This document shows, piece by piece, positions 1 to 5,498 of a DNA stretch of 6,256 nucleotides. The notes beneath the pieces were generated by a model, which saw only the letters and a list, made by a program, of their open reading frames with translations, had not been told where the DNA came from and did no database searches. The number at the start of each line of letters is the position of its first letter. Positions within the stretch are counted from its first letter, which is position 1. Source of the DNA: Chloroflexota bacterium. Lineage in GTDB: Bacteria > Chloroflexota > Anaerolineae > 4572-78 > J111. The translations under genes and the position numbers were made by a program. The stretch covers positions 1-6,256 of the forward strand of contig RFJV01000746.1 in assembly GCA_003694775.1 (NCBI GenBank), read 5' to 3'.

Positions 1-80
1 ACGATTGACGATTGACGATTGACGATTGACGATTGGCGATTTACGATTGGCGATTTACGATTGGCGATTGGCGATTGGCA
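1..80. repeat. Tandem heptamer array A (ACGATTG/GCGATTT/GCGATTG), open at the left edge
   Basis: Eleven consecutive 7-bp units occupy 1-77, with a partial unit (GCA) at 78-80. Units 1-5 are ACGATTG, followed by a mix of GCGATTT, ACGATTG and GCGATTG. Variation is confined to the first and last base of the unit, and there are no spacers. The array begins at base 1, so it probably continues to the left. Heptameric tandem repeats are known between genes in cyanobacteria and appear in other large bacterial genomes. No function can be read from it. It lies downstream of the minus-strand pentapeptide gene. Confidence 0.93.
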
Positions 81-97
81 CAACGGGTGGATTTTAC

Positions 98-139
98 GTC
101 GTTCGTCGTTGGTCGTTGGTCGTTGGTCGTTCGTCATTC
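98..139. repeat. Tandem heptamer array B (GTCGTTG/GTCGTTC)
   Basis: There are six exact-length 7-bp units: GTCGTTC, GTCGTTG three times, GTCGTTC and GTCATTC. It is separated from array A by 17 bases (81-97) and has a different unit but the same period. It ends four bases before the stop codon of the minus-strand gene, so any transcript of that gene reads directly into it. I see no hairpin and T-run that would make this an intrinsic terminator. Confidence 0.92.
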
Positions 140-142
140 AAT

Positions 143-745
143 TCACCCGAACAGCCGGAAAAAGGACATCAGACCACTTTCCTTGACCGCGCCGCGCTGT
201 TTGGGGTTGACTCCTTTGGGCCAGAGGGTGTTGCCCGTGTAGCGGGCGCCGGTCAGGTCGGCGTCGGAAAGGTCTGCCTCGCGCAGGTCAGTAAAAGAGA
301 GGTCGGCCTGGCGCAGGTCGGCCTGGTTGAGCCGGGCCTGGTGCAGGTTGGCGCCGCGCAGGTCGGCCTGGCGCAGGTCGGCGTTGCGCAGGTCGGCCTG
401 GCTGAGATGGGCCTGGCTCAGGTTGGCACGGGCCAGCCTGGCCCCGGCCAGCACAGCACGGGTCAGGTTGGCCTGGCTGAGATTGGCCCGCTCCAGGTTT
501 GCCTGGCGCAAATCTGCGGCGGGCAGTTCCACGGCCTCCAGGTCACAGCCGGCCAGATTGGCCCCTTGCAGAGATGACTTTCCATCCCACCCCGCGGCCC
601 GGCCACACTCCACCGGTCCGGTCTGCCCGGCCAGTACCTGCTCGCGGCTGTAGCCTTCCAGAAATTCCCCGCAAAACCGGCACTTTTTGGCTTCTGCCTT
701 GATGGTTTCCCCACAAAAGGGGCAAATTTTGGTATCGGTGGTCAA
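143..745 (-). CDS. Zinc-ribbon plus pentapeptide-repeat protein (200 aa)
   Basis: Seen: residues 8-25 form a compact zinc ribbon with paired CxxC motifs (C8/C11 and C22/C25, 'CPFCGE...CRFCGEFL'), resembling UPF0547-type ribbons. After a linker (about 30-56) come 22 uninterrupted pentapeptides of the A(D/N)LXX type. Their central Leu falls at every fifth residue from L59 to L164, with Y169 as a degenerate 23rd unit. The tail has the 'TLWPKG' signature common at the end of such proteins. Known: pentapeptide repeats fold into a right-handed quadrilateral beta-helix with four repeats per coil, so this would be about 5.5 coils. Some family members, such as MfpA and Qnr, mimic DNA and bind gyrase; most have no known role. 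The start is TTG at 745. The frame upstream is closed by TAA at 782-784 with no ATG or GTG between, and a strong ribosome-binding site precedes TTG. No signal peptide or membrane segment is visible, so it is probably cytoplasmic. Its partner is unknown. Confidence 0.93.
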   Translation of the reverse strand: MTTDTKICPFCGETIKAEAKKCRFCGEFLEGYSREQVLAGQTGPVECGRAAGWDGKSSLQGANLAGCDLEAVELPAADLRQANLERANLSQANLTRAVLAGARLARANLSQAHLSQADLRNADLRQADLRGANLHQARLNQADLRQADLSFTDLREADLSDADLTGARYTGNTLWPKGVNPKQRGAVKESGLMSFFRLFG

Positions 746-752
746 GGTAGAA

Positions 753-759
753 CCTCCCC
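753..759 (-). promoter_or_regulatory. Shine-Dalgarno site fixing the TTG start of the pentapeptide gene
   Basis: Read on the minus strand the sequence is GGGGAGG, followed by 7 bases and then TTG. This near-perfect anti-16S match at ideal spacing is the main reason for accepting the rare TTG start. No other initiator exists in the frame between the upstream stop and the zinc ribbon. Confidence 0.85.
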
Positions 760-780
760 AAAAGATGAGAAGCTGTGTCC

Positions 781-789
781 ATTATATCA
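781..789 (-). promoter_or_regulatory. Extended -10 promoter for the pentapeptide gene
   Basis: On the minus strand the sequence reads TGATATAAT: a perfect TATAAT (781-786) preceded by the TGn extension (787-789). No convincing -35 box is found 16-18 bases further upstream, which fits an extended -10 promoter. Transcription would start near 774, giving a leader of about 30 nt that contains the Shine-Dalgarno site. Confidence 0.65.
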
Positions 790-832
790 TCTCCGGCCTC
801 AACGGACGAATAGCGACAGGCAGAGAGCCATC

Positions 833-860
833 CACGAATTTTTCGCGAATACACGAATTT
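833..860. repeat. Short repeat/palindrome block in the divergent intergenic region
   Basis: CACGAATTT occurs twice in direct orientation (833-841 and 852-860). Between the copies lies the perfect 8-bp palindrome TTCGCGAA (842-849). The block is AT-rich and sits between the two divergent promoters. It could be a regulator binding site for either gene, or a remnant of a degenerate tandem repeat with a period near 10. The sequence alone does not decide between these. Confidence 0.5.
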
Positions 861-883
861 ACCCCCCAAAATTAATCATACCG

Positions 884-912
884 CTGACTCCAGCTCAAAA
901 AAGTGGTATAAT
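884..912 (+). promoter_or_regulatory. Sigma-70-type promoter for the 949-2958 gene pair
   Basis: The -35 box is CTGACT (884-889; 4 of 6 match TTGACA), followed by a 17-base spacer and a perfect -10 TATAAT (907-912). The predicted transcription start is near 919, giving a leader of about 30 nt before the ATG at 949. A GAGG at 936-939, 9 bases before the ATG, is the likely ribosome-binding site. The facing minus-strand -10 box ends at 781-789, so the two promoters are about 120 bases apart, back to back. Confidence 0.78.
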
Positions 913-948
913 GGAAACAAGTCCACTGACCAAAAGAGGCACAGGCAG

Positions 949-1656
949 ATGAATGATTTGCAAACGATGCTGAAGCGTTTTCAGGACAACCTGGATATCC
1001 TGCGCGAACGGGAGGCAAAATATGCCGGCAGTGCGCCGGTCGACCTGCTGAACCAGATTGCCGACCACCAGGAGGCAATCCGGCTGGTACGGCAGGCCAT
1101 GTCCGGGAGTATCAGCCGGGCAGAGATGGAGGAGGCCCTGCGTCCCCTGCTGGTTGACATCCGGGACCGGACAGAACAGCACCCGGAATGGGGGGTCTCT
1201 ATTGGGGATGTCAGCGGGGGGATTGTCAACAGCATTATCGCCGGACGGGATGTCAACGTGACCAATATTTCCACCGGAGGCGGGGCATACATCGGCGGGG
1301 GGGTGAACACCGGCGGCGGCGAATTTACAGGCCGGGACAAGAACGTGTTGCTGGGGGAGCGGGCAGTTTATATTGGCGGCAATGTCCAGGGGAGCACCAT
1401 TGTCACCGGGGATGAAAACCGGCTGGGAGCAGGCGAGCCGGCATTTGCGCCGGTCTACCGGGCGATTGAAAATGCGTCTCTGCCGGCACAGGATAAGGCC
1501 GACCTGACGGCAGAAGTGCAGGAGATTGAAGCCGAGGTGGCAAAAGGCGACGGCGTTGACGAGTCCTTCCTGGGCCGGCGTCTGCGCAGTCTGCGGCGGA
1601 TATCGCCGGAAATTGCCCGGATGGTTGAGGCGGCTCTGTCTGCCAGGCGGCGATAA
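949..1656 (+). CDS. Uncharacterised protein: helical N-terminus, three Gly-rich GRD repeats, helical C-terminus (235 aa)
   Basis: Function not recognised. Three parts are visible. Residues 1-80 are charged and helical, probably coiled coil, and include 'VDLLNQI' and 'ISRAEMEEALRPLL'. Residues 84-160 are Gly-rich and beta-prone with three imperfect units (about 86-104, 113-133, 139-159), each running aromatic/hydrophobic-x-GG-x-V ... (A/T)G(R/D)(D/E)xN. Residues 165-235 are again helical ('FAPVYRAIE', 'DLTAEVQEIEAEVAKG', 'DESFLGRRLRSL') and end in a basic SARRR tail. There is no signal peptide or membrane span, so it is probably cytoplasmic. My recollection is that similar N- and C-terminal helical regions occur as adaptor-like parts of large Chloroflexota proteins with NTPase or effector domains. 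That would make this a stand-alone scaffold or adaptor, but this is inference. The Gly-rich units may form a small beta-solenoid. It is the first gene after its promoter and is probably co-transcribed with the next gene, which carries one copy of the same module. Confidence 0.85.
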   Translation: MNDLQTMLKRFQDNLDILREREAKYAGSAPVDLLNQIADHQEAIRLVRQAMSGSISRAEMEEALRPLLVDIRDRTEQHPEWGVSIGDVSGGIVNSIIAGRDVNVTNISTGGGAYIGGGVNTGGGEFTGRDKNVLLGERAVYIGGNVQGSTIVTGDENRLGAGEPAFAPVYRAIENASLPAQDKADLTAEVQEIEAEVAKGDGVDESFLGRRLRSLRRISPEIARMVEAALSARRR

Positions 1657-1679
1657 ACAATTGAAGGGCGGGGGAATAT

Positions 1680-1707
1680 CTTCATCCTTCATCCCTCCGC
1701 CTTCATC
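1680..1707. repeat. Short heptamer repeat (CTTCATC) between two genes
   Basis: There are four contiguous 7-bp units: CTTCATC, CTTCATC, CCTCCGC and CTTCATC. The third is diverged. It lies in the 75-base gap between the 235-aa and 408-aa genes, upstream of the latter's ribosome-binding site, so it would be transcribed as part of the spacer. The period matches the arrays at 1-139, but the unit sequence is different. Confidence 0.8.
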
Positions 1708-1718
1708 TTTTACAGAAT

Positions 1719-1723
1719 GGAGG
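1719..1723 (+). promoter_or_regulatory. Shine-Dalgarno site selecting the ATG at 1732
   Basis: GGAGG lies 8 bases before the ATG at 1732. An in-frame ATG at 1717 overlaps this site and has only a pyrimidine-rich repeat upstream. The downstream ATG is therefore the better start, which shortens the protein by five residues to 408 aa. Confidence 0.75.
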
Positions 1724-1731
1724 GTACGGCA

Positions 1732-2958
1732 ATGACCACAGACTTACCCCCTCTGCCGGATGATTTCCCTTTGCCGGAGGACGGACCGGCAGACTTTGCG
1801 CCCTATGAGCAGAGGATTGGGCCGGGAATGGGCGGCGGCGGGCGGTCTGGGGGAGGGGCGTCCGAGCCTGAACCGGCTCCGCCAGCGCAGTTGTGCGCCC
1901 AACTGGAAACTCCCGACCTGGGCGAGGCGGTCGCCACCCAGGCCGACCTGGCCTACTACGGACTGCCCGGCCAGTACCAGCCCCCCACCGGCTCTGCCGA
2001 CGTATCGGCCACGTCGAACCGGGAGGTCTGGCAGAAGTTCCTGGAAGAGGAGCTGTACGATACCCGCCGGGTCCGGCTGGAGCATGTCCACCTGTTTGAG
2101 TGGTTTCCCCTGTCGCCGGGGCGATTCCATACCCCGCAGGCCGAACACCAGCGCCGGCTGGCCTACGAGGCAATGTTCCAAACCGCAGACGGCAAGACCT
2201 ACTTTACCCCGGCGGGCAAGGCCAGTATGATTCTGGGCGGGGTGGGCGCGGTGCGCCTGCGGCCCCGGTTTGTGGGGGGAGAGCCGCACTATTTTATGAC
2301 CGCCTCCAGCAGTGCGGTCTGCCACGAGGGGTTTCCGGTGCTGGTGCCGCGGCGCTTTTACGGACAGCTCAAGCCCCGTCTTCTGCAGGATGGCGCAGTG
2401 CCGGTGACGTTGAGTGGGGAAATGCGCTACCTGCCGGATGACCTGCCCGGCTTTTTTGGGCAAAAGCGGGAGATTCCGCGCCTGCTTCTGCATGTCGACC
2501 AGCTGGAAATTCTGCCCGCTCCCCGAAGCGGGGTAACGCGGTTCCTGGTCAGCGCGGCGGTGACATTTATCGGCCAGGTGGAGGGGCAGATGGGGCCGTA
2601 CCTGAGCTACGTCACCTTCGACCCGGCCAGCCGGGACAGCGTGCAGAAGGCCGTGGCCTGGCTGGAAGAGTTCTACACCGGCCAGCAGTATCCGGGACAG
2701 ATTGTGACCGACTTTGACGAGGTGATACCCCGCTTCCCCCAGGCCCAGTTTGGCCTGGCCGACGTGATGCTGGGGAAGCTGTCGGCGGAGCGAGCGCGGT
2801 CTTTTCTGGAGGCGAACGGCCTGCCGGCAGAGGCCACCCGGCCCTACTTTGTTATCTACAACCAGACCGTCAAGCAGATTCATACCGGCGGTGGAGCCTA
2901 CGTGGAGGGCAGTGTCTACACCGAAGGTGGGGATTTTGTGGGCCGCGATGCCGGGTAG
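1732..2958 (+). CDS. Uncharacterised protein ending in a Gly-rich TGGGAY/GRD module (408 aa)
   Basis: Function not recognised. Residues 1-30 are acidic and Pro-rich ('LPPLPDDFPLPED'). Residues 30-52 are a Gly/Pro-rich flexible linker. Residues 95-375 look like one or two globular domains of mixed alpha/beta character, with marked stretches 'LEHVHLFEWFPLSPGRFH', 'PVTLSGEMRYLPDDLPGFF' followed by a hydrophobic strand 'RLLLHVDQLEIL' (suggestive of a beta-barrel such as an OB fold, not proven), and 'IVTDFDEVIPRFPQAQF'. The last 24 residues (385-408) are a single 'TGGGAY...GG.F.GRD' module that matches residues 109-130 of the upstream protein closely. No signal peptide, membrane span or recognisable catalytic motif is seen. 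The gap to the upstream gene is 75 bases with no terminator, so the pair is probably one operon and the products may interact through the shared module. Start chosen at 1732 on Shine-Dalgarno spacing; ATG 1717 is the alternative. Confidence 0.85.
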   Translation: MTTDLPPLPDDFPLPEDGPADFAPYEQRIGPGMGGGGRSGGGASEPEPAPPAQLCAQLETPDLGEAVATQADLAYYGLPGQYQPPTGSADVSATSNREVWQKFLEEELYDTRRVRLEHVHLFEWFPLSPGRFHTPQAEHQRRLAYEAMFQTADGKTYFTPAGKASMILGGVGAVRLRPRFVGGEPHYFMTASSSAVCHEGFPVLVPRRFYGQLKPRLLQDGAVPVTLSGEMRYLPDDLPGFFGQKREIPRLLLHVDQLEILPAPRSGVTRFLVSAAVTFIGQVEGQMGPYLSYVTFDPASRDSVQKAVAWLEEFYTGQQYPGQIVTDFDEVIPRFPQAQFGLADVMLGKLSAERARSFLEANGLPAEATRPYFVIYNQTVKQIHTGGGAYVEGSVYTEGGDFVGRDAG

Positions 2959-2994
2959 AGGAGAAGACGGGGGCGCCGGAGGATGCGGTGTGTT

Positions 2995-3023
2995 TTGCCC
3001 CACCCTGCTATCCGTGCTAAAAT
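2995..3023 (+). promoter_or_regulatory. Promoter for the S41-S41-smpB operon
   Basis: The -35 box is TTGCCC (2995-3000; 4 of 6), followed by a 17-base spacer and -10 TAAAAT (3018-3023; 5 of 6). The spacer ends in TGC, giving an extended -10. Transcription would start near 3030, about 40 nt before the ATG at 3071. This separates the peptidase/smpB unit from the uncharacterised pair that ends at 2958. A weak 5-bp hairpin (GGTTG 3041-3045 with CAACC 3054-3058) lies in the leader and may mean nothing. Confidence 0.65.
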
Positions 3024-3070
3024 TCCCCTTTGACCCATCAGGTTGATTCCACCCAACCGCAGGCTGACCG

Positions 3071-4267
3071 ATGCAAACCATTACCCGCATAATCCTGACC
3101 ACCCTCGTTGCCCTGGTAATTTTCAGCGGCGGAGCCGGCGTTGGCTACGCATTCCGCGATTACTGGGTCGACGACCAGCCCACCGATACCGAAGCCGCCG
3201 ACTTTTCCCTGTACTGGGAAGTATGGCACCGGGTAAAGGAACAGTTTTACGGCGACATCCCCGAACCGCCCCAGCCCACCTACGGGGCCATCCGGGGCAT
3301 GCTGGAAACCCTCAACGACCCGTACACCGTCTTCATCGAACCGGACACCGCGGCCCACGAAAAGGCCCAGCTCGAAGGCCAGTTTGGCGGCATTGGCGCC
3401 TTTGTTCGCCAGGATGAACAGGGGCGGGTCATCCTGGAGCCGATGCGCGGCCAGCCGGCAGAAAAAGCCGGCATCCAGACCAACGACATCCTCATCGCCG
3501 TAGACGGCACCCCCCTCACCCCGGAAATGACCCTGGACGATATTGTCCTGCTCATCCGCGGCGAGGTAGGCACAGAAGTGGTCCTGACCGTCCAGCGGGA
3601 AGGCGTGGCCGACCCCATCGACATCACCGTGGTGCGGGCCATCATCGAAACCCCCAGCGCCTTCTGGCGTATCCTGGAAGAGGACCCGAACATCGGCTAC
3701 ATCCAGCTCACCTCCTTTACCGAACGGAGCAACACCGAGCTGAACCAGGCCTTTGATGAACTGACCGACCAGGGCGCACAGGCCTTCATCTTCGACCTGC
3801 GCAACAACGGCGGCGGTCTGCTGGAAACCGCCATCGACGTTGCCAGCCAGTTCATCCGCTCCGGCGTCATTCTGCAGGAGCGCCGGAAAAACGGCGACGA
3901 AACCGTTTACCGGGCCAGAAGCGGCGGCAGGGCACTGGACCAGCCCCTGGTGGTGCTGGTCAACGGCGGTACGGCCAGCGCCAGCGAAATCGTCGCCGGC
4001 GCGCTCAAGGATTACGGGCGGGCCGTCCTGGTTGGTGAAAAAACCTTTGGCAAGGGAAGCGTCCAGCTCATTTACGAACTGTCCGACAAATCCCGTCTCC
4101 ACGTCACCGTGGCCAAATGGTTTACCCCCAAAGGCAACGCCATCGACGGCGTTGGCCTGACCCCGGACATCGAAGTCCCCATCACCGAAGAGGACCGCAC
4201 CGCGGGCCGCGACCCCCAGCTTGAGCGCGGCATCGCCATTTTGCAGGGCCAACTGCAGGATAAATAA
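3071..4267 (+). CDS. S41 family C-terminal processing peptidase, copy 1 (398 aa)
   Basis: CtpA/Prc (tail-specific protease) family serine endopeptidase, which cleaves proteins recognised by their C-terminal residues outside the cytoplasm. Residues 5-28 are a hydrophobic signal or anchor segment with no lipobox or clear cleavage site, so it is probably membrane-tethered. Residues 44-90 are the N-terminal helical region with the family motif 'YGAIRGML...NDPYT'. A PDZ domain spans about 104-190 ('GGIGAFV', 'AEKAGIQTNDILIAVDG'). The protease core follows, with 'FDLRNNGGG' at 241-249. The catalytic set is intact: S303 in TASASE, K328 in TFGKG and Q332. These have the same 25- and 4-residue spacings as S430/K455/Q459 of E. 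coli Prc. It ends in the typical 'GRDPQLE' tail. Length is normal for the short bacterial CTPs. The start is secure: TGA at 3065-3067 closes the frame one codon upstream. The stop overlaps the next start by one base (TAATG). Confidence 0.97.
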   Translation: MQTITRIILTTLVALVIFSGGAGVGYAFRDYWVDDQPTDTEAADFSLYWEVWHRVKEQFYGDIPEPPQPTYGAIRGMLETLNDPYTVFIEPDTAAHEKAQLEGQFGGIGAFVRQDEQGRVILEPMRGQPAEKAGIQTNDILIAVDGTPLTPEMTLDDIVLLIRGEVGTEVVLTVQREGVADPIDITVVRAIIETPSAFWRILEEDPNIGYIQLTSFTERSNTELNQAFDELTDQGAQAFIFDLRNNGGGLLETAIDVASQFIRSGVILQERRKNGDETVYRARSGGRALDQPLVVLVNGGTASASEIVAGALKDYGRAVLVGEKTFGKGSVQLIYELSDKSRLHVTVAKWFTPKGNAIDGVGLTPDIEVPITEEDRTAGRDPQLERGIAILQGQLQDK

Positions 4268-5493
4268 TGAAGAAACCGGTACAGATACTCATTCTGGCGT
4301 TGCTGTTGGCGGCAACAGCCGTGGCCGCCTTTTTTGGCGGCATGGCTTTTTCGGCTTCCCAGTACCGCCGTATTGGCCCCACCGCGGTGCTGACCACCGC
4401 AGGCACGGGCCAGCCTGCCTCCCCGCCCGATGTGCCGGCGGAGTTCAGCGTTTTTTGGGAGGCGTGGTCCTATCTGGAAGACCAGTTTTATGGCAACCCG
4501 CCGCCGGCCTCGGAGCGGGTGTATGGGGCCATCCGGGGAATGGTGGCCTCCTACGGCGACCCCCACACCGCCTGGATTGACCCCACCCGCGCCGCCATTA
4601 TGAGCGAAAACATCAGCGGCAGTTTTGAAGGCATCGGCGCGACCATCCGCAAAGACGAAGCCGGCCGGCTCATCGTGGTAGACCCCATCCCCGGCTACCC
4701 GGCCTTCCAGGCCGGCCTGCGCCCGGACGATGTCATCCTGAAAGTAGACGGCCAGCCGGTAGACAGCCTGAGCCTGTACGAAGCCGTCCTGCTCATCCGC
4801 GGCCCCGCCGGCACAGAAGTCGTGCTGACCATCTTTCGCGAGGGCGAACCCCGGCCGTTTGAGGTGACCATTGTCCGCCAGAAAATCCAGATTGACGTGG
4901 TGCAGGCCGACCTGCTGGACAACGGTATCGGCTACATCCGGCTGACCCAGTTCAGCAAGGGCGCGGTCGAAAAGACCTCCCAGGCCGCGCAGGACCTGTT
5001 TGACCGGGGCGCGACCGGCCTGGTGTTCGACCTGCGGAGCAACCCCGGCGGCCTGCTTTCCGAGGCCGTCTCGGTGGGCAGTCTGTTTGTGGAAGATGGC
5101 GCGGTGGTCATCGAACGGCTCAAAGGCGGCGAGGAGAAGGTCTTTAAGGCCGAAAAGCCCCGCTTCCTGGGGCGCGATTTCCCGCTGGTCGTGCTGATAA
5201 ACGGCGGAAGCGCCAGCGCCAGCGAAATTGTAGCCGGCGCGGTGCAGGACCACCACCGCGGGGTCATCATTGGCGAAACTTCCTTTGGCAAAGGCTCGGT
5301 TCAACTGCCGCACCGCCTGTCCGACGGCTCGGAACTGCGCGTCACCGTAGCCGAATGGCTTACCCCCAACCGCCGGCAGATTACCGGGCAGGGCATCCAG
5401 CCCGACATCGAAGTGACCCTGACCGCAGAAGACATTGAGCAGGGCCGCGACCCCCAACTGGACGCGGCGCTGGATTACTTACGGACACAGTGA
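4267..5493 (+). CDS. S41 family C-terminal processing peptidase, copy 2 (408 aa)
   Basis: A second full-length CtpA/Prc-type peptidase, collinear with copy 1 along its whole length and clearly a tandem paralogue. It has a hydrophobic N-terminal segment (residues 6-29) and a variable linker (33-58). The helical region carries 'YGAIRGMV...GDPHT' (86-101). The PDZ domain spans about 120-205 ('EGIGATI', 'AFQAGLRPDDVILKVDG'). The protease core has 'FDLRSNPGG' at 254-262 and catalytic S317 in SASASE, K342 in SFGKG and Q346, all at family spacing. The C-terminus is 'GRDPQLDAALDYL'. Its ATG overlaps the TAA of copy 1 by one base. AGGA at 4257-4260, inside copy 1, is its ribosome-binding site, so translation is probably coupled. 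Differences from copy 1 are concentrated in the N-terminal linker and around the PDZ domain, which would alter substrate choice. Both copies appear active; neither is decaying. Confidence 0.97.
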   Translation: MKKPVQILILALLLAATAVAAFFGGMAFSASQYRRIGPTAVLTTAGTGQPASPPDVPAEFSVFWEAWSYLEDQFYGNPPPASERVYGAIRGMVASYGDPHTAWIDPTRAAIMSENISGSFEGIGATIRKDEAGRLIVVDPIPGYPAFQAGLRPDDVILKVDGQPVDSLSLYEAVLLIRGPAGTEVVLTIFREGEPRPFEVTIVRQKIQIDVVQADLLDNGIGYIRLTQFSKGAVEKTSQAAQDLFDRGATGLVFDLRSNPGGLLSEAVSVGSLFVEDGAVVIERLKGGEEKVFKAEKPRFLGRDFPLVVLINGGSASASEIVAGAVQDHHRGVIIGETSFGKGSVQLPHRLSDGSELRVTVAEWLTPNRRQITGQGIQPDIEVTLTAEDIEQGRDPQLDAALDYLRTQ

Positions 5494-5498
5494 CCGGT

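Noticed and set aside
1..139. CRISPR array
   Set aside because: The repeats are contiguous 7-bp units without spacers, and no cas gene is present.
26..577. Plus-strand open frame with repeating 'AQVGLAQVG' product
   Set aside because: It is the antisense of the pentapeptide gene. Its periodicity comes from the 15-bp coding repeat, it runs into the heptamer arrays, and it has no ribosome-binding site. The minus-strand frame has a zinc ribbon and a regular Leu register.
895..1692. Minus-strand open frame of 265 codons
   Set aside because: It lies antisense to the 235-aa protein. Its product is Pro/Cys/His-rich with no motif, as expected of the complement of GC-rich coding sequence. The plus frame has a promoter, ribosome-binding site and coherent repeats.
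2969..3001. Terminator after the 408-aa gene
   Set aside because: Only a 5-bp GC pairing with a loop of more than 20 bases can be drawn, and it overlaps the promoter of the next operon.
1744..3102. Minus-strand open frame of 452 codons
   Set aside because: Long antisense frames are common in GC-rich DNA. It spans the end of one gene, a promoter and the start of another, with no recognisable motif or ribosome-binding site.
3038..5457. Two long minus-strand open frames (404 and 461 codons) opposite the peptidases
   Set aside because: They mirror each other only because the two S41 genes are paralogues. The plus-strand frames carry complete catalytic motifs, so these are shadows.
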